A DNA stretch of 7,948 bases, from positions 1 through 7,948 of the forward strand of contig URTO01000074.1 in assembly GCA_900550745.1 (NCBI GenBank), in the 5' to 3' direction. The position numbers were made by a program, and so were the translations under genes. The notes under the pieces are model-generated. The model did not search any database and was not told the DNA's origin. It saw nothing but the letters and a program-made list of their open reading frames with translations. Shown here piece by piece: positions 1-6,024 of this stretch (positions are counted from its first letter, which is position 1; the number at the start of each line of letters is the position of its first letter). The stretch is from an uncultured Desulfovibrio sp. (GTDB lineage Bacteria; Desulfobacterota; Desulfovibrionia; Desulfovibrionales; Desulfovibrionaceae).

Positions 1-115
1 ATACCGCCAAACAACCACCAGTCAGCTTTCCGTTCGGCGGCATTGATCGATCTGTTGGCTGATTCTTTGGCAACTTTCACTTCAAAAATATTCGGAACGG
101 GAGGATACGGAAGGA

Positions 116-152
116 GGGGAAAGGGGACTCCCTTCCTTCAGAAAGTTTCCCC
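116..152 (-). terminator. Possible terminator-like hairpin after the kinase gene
   Basis: GGGGAAA (116-122) pairs with TTTCCCC (146-152). An alternative inner stem pairs AAGGG (121-125) with CCCTT (130-134) around the loop GACT. It lies 27 nt past the kinase stop codon, where the transcript might end. No T-run follows directly in the direction of transcription; the nearest, TATTTTT, is about 25 nt further on. It is therefore a weak call. The remaining bases of 1-178 show no gene I can support. Confidence 0.3.
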
Positions 153-178
153 CATCCCCAATGCCTCTGCCCCTTCCT

Positions 179-1918
179 CTACTTCGCCAACGGCAGCAGC
201 ACGGTAAAGACGGCCCCTCCTCCGGGGTTCCGCGCATAACGGATCACACCGCCGTGCGCCTCCACAATGTCACGGGTGATCGCCAGGCCGAGCCCGACCA
301 GCCCTTCGCGCGTCCCGGCCGTCCGCCCGTGCGAGAACGGCTCGAACAGACGCGCCTCCAGATCCGGCGGAATCCCCGGCCCATCGTCTTCCACCCGAAG
401 GACGGCATCGTCCTCTTCCTGCGTGATGACGATCCGTACCGTGGAGCCCACGGAACCGACGCGCAGGGCGTTGGACACCAGATTCGACAATACCCAAGCG
501 AACCGTTCGGTATCAATGGTCACGGGAATGTCGGTTTCGGGCATGTCCAGAAGAAGGCGTTCGCCGGACTCGCGGGCCACCAGTTGGAAGGGGATCAGCC
601 ACTCGCGCACGCGCTCGACGAGATCCACCGTATCGGGGACAAGCTGGAGCGCCGAGGGGCTCATGCGGGCGATTTCCATAAACTGCCGGGCCACGGTACG
701 CAGCCGGGCGGCATCCTGCCCCACAGTCTCCACCAGCATGGACATCTCCTCGTCCAGCCCCGGACGCCGGGCCATGAGATCCGCCGCCAAACCAAGGGAC
801 TGCATGGGGGTCTTCAACTCGTGGGAAATCCAGTCCATCATCTCCGAGCGTAGCCCGTAGCGCCGCCGCTTCTCGGTCACGTCGCTCAGGAGAAACACCT
901 GCCCCGTCACCGCGCCCTTGTTGTTGAGCAGGCTCCGCCGGCGTCCGGCATAAATGCGTTCCTCGCCGCCGACGCGCAGGGTAATTTCCTGCTTGCCCTG
1001 CATGTCGTCGCGGAGGCCGTCCCGCAGGGCCATGTAGTTGGGCGCGCTGGTGGACAAATCCTTCCACGGCATGCCCTGCACATCATCTTTGGCCAAGCCG
1101 AGGAGCGAAAGCATACGGCGGCTGACCAGCATGACCTCCCCTGCGGCGTTCAGCACCAACACCCCGTCCTCGACAGACTCAAGGATCACCTCAAGTTTCC
1201 GCTTTTCCACGACCAGCTTGTGCACGTTCAGCTTGTCCAGTTCCCCAAGGCGATCCCACAGGCGGGACAGCTCGTCGAACAACAGCCGCACTTCCAGCGT
1301 CTGCGGCTCCGGCAGATGGAGCTTCCGCCCAAGCTGCGGACGATCGCGGAACAGTTCCGCCACCCGCCGCAGCGGATGGGCCAGACGCTCCGCCACGCTG
1401 TCCGCAAGGAGAAAGGCCCAAAACGTGCCGAGCAGGAACGCCGCCGCCGTCACTGCCATCATAATGTCGCGGAACCGGGCGTTCTTGCTGAGCCGCAGGA
1501 ACATGCCCCGTTCGTTGACCTGAACAAGAGCGTCGATGCTGGCGTGCAGGCCCCGGTAATTGGCGTCGTCCGGGTTCAGGCGGTACGCATCCCATGAGGC
1601 TTGGAGCTCCGCAATGACCTTCCGCTCGGCCTCTTCGGTAATGTTGCTGGAGGCCTGCTCCAGCGTGTCGGCAAACCGTTTCTCCCAGCCGATCATATCG
1701 GTGTCGCGGTATAGCCCAGGGAACCGGATGCCGTTCATGGCCCGTACCATCTCCTGCGCGTAGGCGATGGAATCATAGTTCATGCGGATAAGTTCCGAGG
1801 GGACGCGCCCCGCAATGGTGATGCCGATCACCATCAAGACCCCGAGCGCCCCGAACAGCAGCACGAGACGCAAAAACGAACGGCGTATCCGCTTGTGCAT
1901 AGTGGGAAGAACAATCAT
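179..1918 (-). CDS. Transmembrane PAS sensor histidine kinase of the kdp locus
   Basis: This is a 579-residue histidine kinase. Membrane helix 1 spans about 15-37. A periplasmic, mostly helical region (about 38-150) begins RVPSELIRMNYDSIAYAQEM, recalling the helical-bundle sensor of KinB-like kinases. Membrane helix 2 is at about 153-174. A HAMP-like linker follows (about 175-235), then a PAS domain (about 240-350, from LEVILESVEDGVLVLN to SDVTEKRR). The HisKA H-box is SHELKTPMQ with phospho-acceptor His366. The HATPase domain has the N-box NLVSNAL (Asn483), G1 DDGPGIP near 511-517 and G2 GLVGLGLAI at 539-547. All catalytic motifs are present, so it should be active. It lacks KdpD's own domains and is therefore not simply the missing half of KdpD. 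The start at 1918 has a weak SD-like AAGTGAG overlapping the kdpD stop; ATGs at 1966 and 1900 are alternatives without a clear site. The partner regulator is not in the window. Confidence 0.9.
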   Translation of the reverse strand: MIVLPTMHKRIRRSFLRLVLLFGALGVLMVIGITIAGRVPSELIRMNYDSIAYAQEMVRAMNGIRFPGLYRDTDMIGWEKRFADTLEQASSNITEEAERKVIAELQASWDAYRLNPDDANYRGLHASIDALVQVNERGMFLRLSKNARFRDIMMAVTAAAFLLGTFWAFLLADSVAERLAHPLRRVAELFRDRPQLGRKLHLPEPQTLEVRLLFDELSRLWDRLGELDKLNVHKLVVEKRKLEVILESVEDGVLVLNAAGEVMLVSRRMLSLLGLAKDDVQGMPWKDLSTSAPNYMALRDGLRDDMQGKQEITLRVGGEERIYAGRRRSLLNNKGAVTGQVFLLSDVTEKRRRYGLRSEMMDWISHELKTPMQSLGLAADLMARRPGLDEEMSMLVETVGQDAARLRTVARQFMEIARMSPSALQLVPDTVDLVERVREWLIPFQLVARESGERLLLDMPETDIPVTIDTERFAWVLSNLVSNALRVGSVGSTVRIVITQEEDDAVLRVEDDGPGIPPDLEARLFEPFSHGRTAGTREGLVGLGLAITRDIVEAHGGVIRYARNPGGGAVFTVLLPLAK

Positions 1919-1925
1919 GACGCGC

Positions 1926-3053
1926 TCACTTGATATACTTCGGGGTAACGTTGGCGACGTGCACATCCACGCCTACGGCCTCATACAGGAAATCCAGCAG
2001 GAACGAGCCGCGCAGCCGTTCCCGCAAGGGCGACAGCCGCGACTTGCCGAAAATCGCGTGCCGCACGTTGCGTTCGCTGGCGAAATTCACCAGCGTTTCG
2101 GCGATGTCCACGCCTTCAAGCTGCACCACTTCCGCGCCAAGCCTCGTCGCCAACTGCAGGTTGTACTGAAGCTGGCGCTGAATGCCCGCATCTATGCGGG
2201 TCGGGCTTTCCTGCGGCCTGCGGACATACACCACATAACACGGCGATCCGAGCTGGTTCGCCATGCGCACGCCGCGGCGGATAAGCGATTCGGCATCCGT
2301 GGGCGAGGAACTTAGGGCCACCATGACCGCTTCCACCGCATACCCGGCCAGAGCGGGCTTGAGGAGCTCCTGCGCCTCGATCTTGCGGACCTGATCCCCC
2401 GATGCCTCGCGCAGGCACAGCTCGCGGAGAAAGGACAGGTTCTCGTACGTGAAGAAACTCGACAGCGCCCGTTCAGCCTGTTGCGGCGCGTAAATCTTGC
2501 CCTGCCGGAGGCGCTCGCGGAGCTCCTCTTTGGTCACGTCCACGTTGACGACCTGATCGGCGCGCCGCAGGACAGTATCCGGGATGCGCTCCCGGACGGC
2601 GATGCCGGTGGCCTCTTCCACGCGTGCCGCCACGGATTCCAGATGCTGCACGTTGATGGTTGAAATGACGTTGACGCCCTGCGCCAGCACTTCAAGCACA
2701 TCCTGATAGCGCTTGGCGTTCTTGGAGCCGTCGGCGTTGGTATGGGCCAGCTCGTCCACCAGCACGACCTGCGGCTTACGGGCAAGGATGGCCTCGGCGT
2801 CCATTTCGTGGAATACGGCGTCCCCCACACGCCATTCACGGGGAGGTACGGCTTCCAGATGCTCGGAGAGCGCCATCGTCTCAGGGCGGTCGTGAGGTTC
2901 GAGATACCCGATCACCACATCCACATGCTGCTGTTTCAGGCGCAGCCCCTCCTGCAGCATGGCGTAGGTTTTCCCCACGCCGGCCGCGTACCCCAGATAG
3001 ATTTTAAGGGATCCTTGCCGCTTACGTTCGATGAGTTCCGCAAAACCATCCAT
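1926..3053 (-). CDS. kdpD: Short KdpD: N-terminal KdpD domain plus USP domain, no kinase
   Basis: This 375-residue cytoplasmic protein corresponds only to the N-terminal part of KdpD. The KdpD domain (about 15-220) shows Walker A GYAAGVGKT at 21-29, a Walker B-like VVLVDELAHTN at 96-106, and STINVQHLESVA at 131-142, all KdpD hallmarks. A universal stress domain (about 238-370) begins VEAVMVALSSSPTDAESL and includes FGKSRLSPLRERLRGSF near 335-351. The four membrane helices, GAF domain and histidine kinase core of full KdpD (about 900 residues) are absent, and the gene ends cleanly at TGA rather than by an obvious frameshift. Short KdpD proteins are known, for example in Anabaena. In E. coli this region modulates the kinase by nucleotide binding; in Gram-positive KdpD the USP domain can bind c-di-AMP. 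Here it may act in trans on the kinase encoded 7 nt downstream. Confidence 0.92.
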   Translation of the reverse strand: MDGFAELIERKRQGSLKIYLGYAAGVGKTYAMLQEGLRLKQQHVDVVIGYLEPHDRPETMALSEHLEAVPPREWRVGDAVFHEMDAEAILARKPQVVLVDELAHTNADGSKNAKRYQDVLEVLAQGVNVISTINVQHLESVAARVEEATGIAVRERIPDTVLRRADQVVNVDVTKEELRERLRQGKIYAPQQAERALSSFFTYENLSFLRELCLREASGDQVRKIEAQELLKPALAGYAVEAVMVALSSSPTDAESLIRRGVRMANQLGSPCYVVYVRRPQESPTRIDAGIQRQLQYNLQLATRLGAEVVQLEGVDIAETLVNFASERNVRHAIFGKSRLSPLRERLRGSFLLDFLYEAVGVDVHVANVTPKYIK

Positions 3054-3059
3054 GACCAT

Positions 3060-3065
3060 CCTCCC
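3060..3065 (-). promoter_or_regulatory. Ribosome binding site that decides the short-kdpD start
   Basis: GGGAGG directly abuts an ATG at 3059, leaving no spacer, but lies 6 nt before a second in-frame ATG at 3053. The second ATG is therefore the likely start, making the protein two residues shorter than the longest frame. Confidence 0.7.
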
Positions 3066-3095
3066 GATACGGAAAGTGCTTCTTTCCTCGCCCGG

Positions 3096-3653
3096 TTACT
3101 GGAGTTCGTCAAGAGCCAGATTGAGGCGCAGCACATTGACCTTTGGTTCACCCCACACGCCCCATTCCGGGCCTTCCACATGGCCACGGACGAGCTTTTC
3201 CACCGTTTCCAGGGACAGGCCGCGGGCTTCGGCCACGCGCCGGGCCTGCATCAGGGCCGCTTCCGGGGAAATGTGGGGATCAAGGCCGCTTCCCGAAGCG
3301 GTCAGCATATCCACGGGCAGCACGCCTTCGGGCCGTTCGGCACGCAGCTCCTGTTCCGAAGCCCGCACGCGCTCGGCCAGCGCCTTGCTGGTGGGGCCAT
3401 AGTTGGAGCCGGAAGACGAACCGGCGTCATACCCGGCGGCTGAGGGGCGGGGGTGGAAATATTTCGCGCTGGAAAACGGCTGCCCGATGAGGGCGGAGCC
3501 GACGATCGCGCCGTCCCGCAGGATCAGCGAACCCGCCGCTTCCTTAGGGAAGAAGGCGTTGGCCACCCCGGTGACGAGCAGCGGGTAAGCGGCGCATAAA
3601 AGCACGGCAAGGCACAGCGTGGACAAAACGGACTGACGAATGAGCTTGAACAT
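3096..3653 (-). CDS. kdpC: KdpC, accessory subunit of the Kdp K+ ATPase
   Basis: This 185-residue protein (E. coli KdpC has 190) has one N-terminal membrane helix at about residues 9-31 and a periplasmic domain. In the complex, KdpC sits over KdpA and is needed for assembly and high-affinity uptake. Family signatures are YFHPRPSAAGYDAGSSSGSN from residue 65, with GSNYGP at 82-87; PVDMLTASGSGLDPHISP at 113-130; and VNVLRLNLALD at 172-182 near the C-terminus. The ATG at 3653 follows AAGGAG at 3666-3661 with 7-nt spacing. It is separated from kdpB by 104 nt holding a stem and T-run, and from the short kdpD gene by 42 nt. It is intact. Confidence 0.97.
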   Translation of the reverse strand: MFKLIRQSVLSTLCLAVLLCAAYPLLVTGVANAFFPKEAAGSLILRDGAIVGSALIGQPFSSAKYFHPRPSAAGYDAGSSSGSNYGPTSKALAERVRASEQELRAERPEGVLPVDMLTASGSGLDPHISPEAALMQARRVAEARGLSLETVEKLVRGHVEGPEWGVWGEPKVNVLRLNLALDELQ

Positions 3654-3679
3654 GACGTAGCTCCTTATGTGAAAAAGGA

Positions 3680-3741
3680 ACCTGAAGGGACATCCGCGGA
3701 GGAGAACGTCCTGTTGGAGAGGAACGAACGCCCCTTCAGGT
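3680..3741 (-). promoter_or_regulatory. Long-loop inverted repeat with T-run between kdpB and kdpC (possible attenuator)
   Basis: ACCTGAAGGG (3680-3689) is perfectly complementary to CCCTTCAGGT (3732-3741), a 10-bp stem with a 42-nt loop that includes the CCGCGG palindrome at 3694-3699. In the direction of transcription the stem is followed by TCCTTTTTC, a run of five T beginning 3 nt past the stem. It is then followed by the kdpC ribosome binding site. The layout resembles a weak terminator or a 3'-end stabilising and processing stem that could lower kdpC output relative to kdpB. The loop is longer than in typical intrinsic terminators, so the role is uncertain; the repeat itself is seen directly. 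Confidence 0.5.
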
Positions 3742-3757
3742 GATGCGTACCGCGCGG

Positions 3758-5788
3758 CTAGACGAGGCCGACGGCGGAAATCACGATGTCGATGAGCTTG
3801 ATGCCGATGAACGGGGCAATGACGCCGCCGAGCCCGTAGACCAACAAGTTGCCGCGCAGGACCGAAGCCGTGGAACGGGGACGGTAGCGCACGCCCTTGA
3901 GCGCCAGCGGGATGAGCAGGATGATGATCAGGGCGTTGAAGATCACCGCGGACAGGATGGCGCTCTGCGGCGTGGACAGGTGCATGACGTTCAGCGCGCC
4001 GAGTTCCGGCAGAGCCGCCATGAACAGCGCCGGGATGATGGCGAAGTACTTGGCCACGTCGTTGGCGAGGCTGAACGTGGTAAGCGCGCCGCGGGTGATC
4101 AGGAGCTGCTTGCCGATCTCCACGATCTCGATGAGCTTGGTGGGATCGGAGTCGAGATCGATCATGTTCCCGGCTTCGCGGGCGGCCTGCGTGCCGGTGT
4201 TCATGACCAGCCCCACGTCGGACTTGGCCAGAGCCGGGGCGTCGTTGGTGCCGTCGCCGGACATGGCCACGAGGCGGCCTTCCTTCTGGAGCTCCAGAAT
4301 GAGCTGCAGCTTGTCTTCGGGCTTGGCTTCGGCAAGGAAGTCGTCCACCCCCGCCTCCGCGGCGATGGCCTGCGCGGTGAGGCGGTTGTCGCCCGTGATC
4401 ATCACGGTCTTGATGCCCATGGCCCTGATGCGGTCGAAACGGTCGCGCATGCCGGGCTTGACCACGTCCTTGAGCTGGATGACGCCGAGCAAGCCCCGCG
4501 TGGAGGAGGCCACCACCAGCGGCGTACCGCCTTCGCGGGCCACGGGCTCGACAAGGGCATCCAACTCCTCACGGCGTTCGGGAAGCCCAAGTGAACGCAC
4601 CCACCGCAGCACGGAATCGGTCGCCCCCTTGCGGAGCTGTTCCCCAGCGGCGTCCACGCCGCTCATGCGGGTTTCCGCCGTGAACGGCACGCTGACCACA
4701 TCCTGCGGCAACCCATGCATGGACACGCCGAGGGTGTTCCCCAATTCCACGATGGAACGGCCTTCCGGGGTTTCGTCGCCGGAGGAGGCGAGACAGGCCG
4801 CCTTCATCATTTCGTCGGCATTCACGCCGGGCAGGGGCAGGAACGCCGAGGCCATGCGGTTGCCGAGCGTGATCGTCCCGGTCTTGTCGAGCAGCAGCAC
4901 GTCCACGTCCCCGGCGGCCTCCACCGCGCGGCCCGAAAGGGCCAGCACGTTGCGCTGAAGCAGGCGATCCATCCCGGCGATGCCGATGGCGGCGAGCAGG
5001 CCGCTGATCGTGGTCGGGATGAGGCACACCAGCAGCGCCACCAGCACGACCATATCAATGTTGATGCCGTGATAAAGGCCCAGCGGCTTCAGGGTGACGA
5101 CCACCAGCATGAAAATGAGGGTCAGCCCGGCAAGCAGGATGTTCAAGGCGATCTCGTTGGGGGTCTTCTGCCGTTCCGCGCCTTCGACAAGCGCGATCAT
5201 GCGGTCGAGGAAGGACTTGCCCGGCTCCTGCGTGACCCTCACGATGATGCGGTCGGAAAGCACGGTGGTCCCGCCGGTAACCGCACTGCGGTCGCCGCCG
5301 GACTCGCGGATGACCGGAGCCGACTCGCCGGTGATGGCGGACTCGTCCACGGCGGCCATGCCTTCGACGACCGTGCCGTCGGCGGGGATCATGTCGCCCG
5401 CCTCCACGACCACATGGTCGCCGGGGGCCAGATCGGAAGCGGATACGGCTTCTGCGGTTCCGTCCGGCAGCAGCCGGTGCGCGACGGTATCCGTGCGGGC
5501 GCTGCGGAGCGTGTCGGCCTGCGCCTTGCCCCGCCCCTCGGCCAGCGCCTCGGCGAAGTTGGCGAACAGCACGGTGAACCACAGCCACAGGGAAATCTGG
5601 CCGCTGAATCCGGCGTCAGTACCGACCGCCACGCGGGAGAAGAACGAGGCAGTCGTAAACACGCAGCCGACGGCGACCACGAACATGACGGGATTGTGCG
5701 CGAGCATGCGCGGATCGAGCTTACGGAAGGCGTCCTTGGCGGCCTGAACGTACAGCGAAGGCGCGGTTTCCTGAGAATGGTGACGCAT
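3758..5788 (-). CDS. kdpB: KdpB, P-type ATPase subunit of the K+ pump
   Basis: This 676-residue type IA P-type ATPase (E. coli KdpB has 682) hydrolyses ATP and moves K+ delivered from KdpA through its own membrane helices into the cytoplasm. The actuator-domain motif TGES is at 153-156; the serine matches the E. coli residue whose phosphorylation inhibits the pump. The membrane helix 4 motif CLIPTT is at 255-260. The phosphorylation motif DKTGTIT starts at Asp301. TGDN is at 465-468, and the hinge motif GDGTNDAPAL is at 511-520. The helix 5 segment FSLANDVAKYFAI carries Asp577 and Lys580, the charged pair typical of KdpB. The start at 5788 (MRHHSQETAP) is chosen because it has a good ribosome binding site and family-like length; the longer frame from 5896 adds a proline/glycine-rich tail encoded by repeats. 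No lesion is seen. Confidence 0.98.
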   Translation of the reverse strand: MRHHSQETAPSLYVQAAKDAFRKLDPRMLAHNPVMFVVAVGCVFTTASFFSRVAVGTDAGFSGQISLWLWFTVLFANFAEALAEGRGKAQADTLRSARTDTVAHRLLPDGTAEAVSASDLAPGDHVVVEAGDMIPADGTVVEGMAAVDESAITGESAPVIRESGGDRSAVTGGTTVLSDRIIVRVTQEPGKSFLDRMIALVEGAERQKTPNEIALNILLAGLTLIFMLVVVTLKPLGLYHGINIDMVVLVALLVCLIPTTISGLLAAIGIAGMDRLLQRNVLALSGRAVEAAGDVDVLLLDKTGTITLGNRMASAFLPLPGVNADEMMKAACLASSGDETPEGRSIVELGNTLGVSMHGLPQDVVSVPFTAETRMSGVDAAGEQLRKGATDSVLRWVRSLGLPERREELDALVEPVAREGGTPLVVASSTRGLLGVIQLKDVVKPGMRDRFDRIRAMGIKTVMITGDNRLTAQAIAAEAGVDDFLAEAKPEDKLQLILELQKEGRLVAMSGDGTNDAPALAKSDVGLVMNTGTQAAREAGNMIDLDSDPTKLIEIVEIGKQLLITRGALTTFSLANDVAKYFAIIPALFMAALPELGALNVMHLSTPQSAILSAVIFNALIIILLIPLALKGVRYRPRSTASVLRGNLLVYGLGGVIAPFIGIKLIDIVISAVGLV

Positions 5789-5797
5789 ATGAAAAAT

Positions 5798-5803
5798 CTC
5801 CTT
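5798..5803 (-). promoter_or_regulatory. Ribosome binding site that fixes the kdpB start
   Basis: AAGGAG on the minus strand lies 9 nt before the ATG at 5788. It selects that ATG over an in-frame ATG 36 codons upstream, which would read through the repeat-bearing spacer. Confidence 0.8.
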
Positions 5804-5849
5804 GGGCGGGCCGGAGGAAGGAGGCGGGGTTCCGCCCCATTCCCCGGCG

Positions 5850-5878
5850 GGGCTAACCCTGCCCCTGTCGGGGAGAAG
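5850..5878. repeat. Imperfect 29-nt direct repeat, copy 1 (kdpA-kdpB spacer)
   Basis: This copy begins GGGCTAACCCTGC on the plus strand and ends CGGGGAGAAG. It matches the second copy at 5908-5936 in 25 of 29 positions, with a 58-nt period. Each copy contains GGGCTAACCC, which can fold on itself, and a C-run facing a G-run a few bases apart (CCCC-TGTC-GGGG here). The intergenic position and internal dyads recall REP-like intercistronic elements. I do not recognise it as a named family. Confidence 0.6.
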
Positions 5879-5907
5879 CTGCCCAGACCTCAACAAGTTG
5901 CGGACAT

Positions 5908-5936
5908 GGGCTAACCCTGCACCCGCCGGGGAAAAG
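5908..5936. repeat. Imperfect 29-nt direct repeat, copy 2 (kdpA-kdpB spacer)
   Basis: This is the second copy of the unit at 5850-5878, with the first 13 bases (GGGCTAACCCTGC) identical. Differences lie at four positions in the second half. Its 3' part (plus strand) forms the left arm of the hairpin at 5926-5947, whereas in copy 1 the equivalent G-run sits next to different sequence. The 29 nt between the copies show no coding signal. Confidence 0.6.
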
Positions 5937-5947
5937 GGTTCCCCCGG
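5926..5947 (-). other. G/C-rich hairpin in the kdpA-kdpB spacer
   Basis: The plus strand reads CCGGGGAA, a 5-nt loop AAGGG, then TTCCCCCGG. The arms pair over 8 bp with one extra C bulged, so the kdp transcript could form a stable stem here. No T-run follows it in the direction of transcription, so it does not look like a simple intrinsic terminator. A role in mRNA processing or stability between kdpA and kdpB is inference. Confidence 0.5.
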
Positions 5948-5963
5948 CCCCCTTCGGCCCTGT

Positions 5964-5985
5964 GCCTGCCCTATTCCCAGCAGGC
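5964..5985 (-). other. Second hairpin in the kdpA-kdpB spacer
   Basis: A perfect 6-bp inverted repeat pairs GCCTGC (5964-5969) with GCAGGC (5980-5985) around a 10-nt loop. It lies about 40 nt after the kdpA stop codon on the transcript and about 16 nt before the larger G/C-rich hairpin. It has no T-run. Its function is unknown; alone it is a modest signal, but it adds to a dense run of structure in this spacer. Confidence 0.4.
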
Positions 5986-6024
5986 TCGGATTGAATCAAT
6001 CAATTGGTGTTCCCTTCGCCGCCC

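Noticed and set aside
161..853. 230-codon plus-strand open frame at the left end
   Set aside because: It lies opposite the conserved kinase ATP-binding region, has a Pro/Arg/His-rich composition, and matches no family I recognise.
1919..1966. Kinase start at 1966, overlapping the end of the short kdpD
   Set aside because: There is no ribosome binding site, and the extra 16 residues are encoded within the conserved kdpD 3' end. The ATG at 1918, 7 nt after the kdpD stop, places a short polar segment before the first membrane helix as expected.
1926..3053. Short kdpD as a pseudogene truncated by a frameshift
   Set aside because: The frame is intact through a complete USP domain, ends at a clean stop, and the next gene starts 7 nt later with its own full sensor rather than KdpD's membrane and GAF parts. 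This looks like an evolved split rather than recent decay.
5789..5896. 36-residue N-terminal extension of KdpB
   Set aside because: The extra sequence is encoded by the repeat-bearing spacer, is rich in Pro and Gly, and does not resemble KdpB. The ATG at 5788 has AAGGAG 9 nt upstream and gives the normal family length.
4715..5914. 399-codon plus-strand open frame antisense to kdpB
   Set aside because: It is a low-complexity His/Gly/Gln-rich translation opposite highly conserved ATPase motifs. No membrane segment, domain or ribosome binding site supports it.
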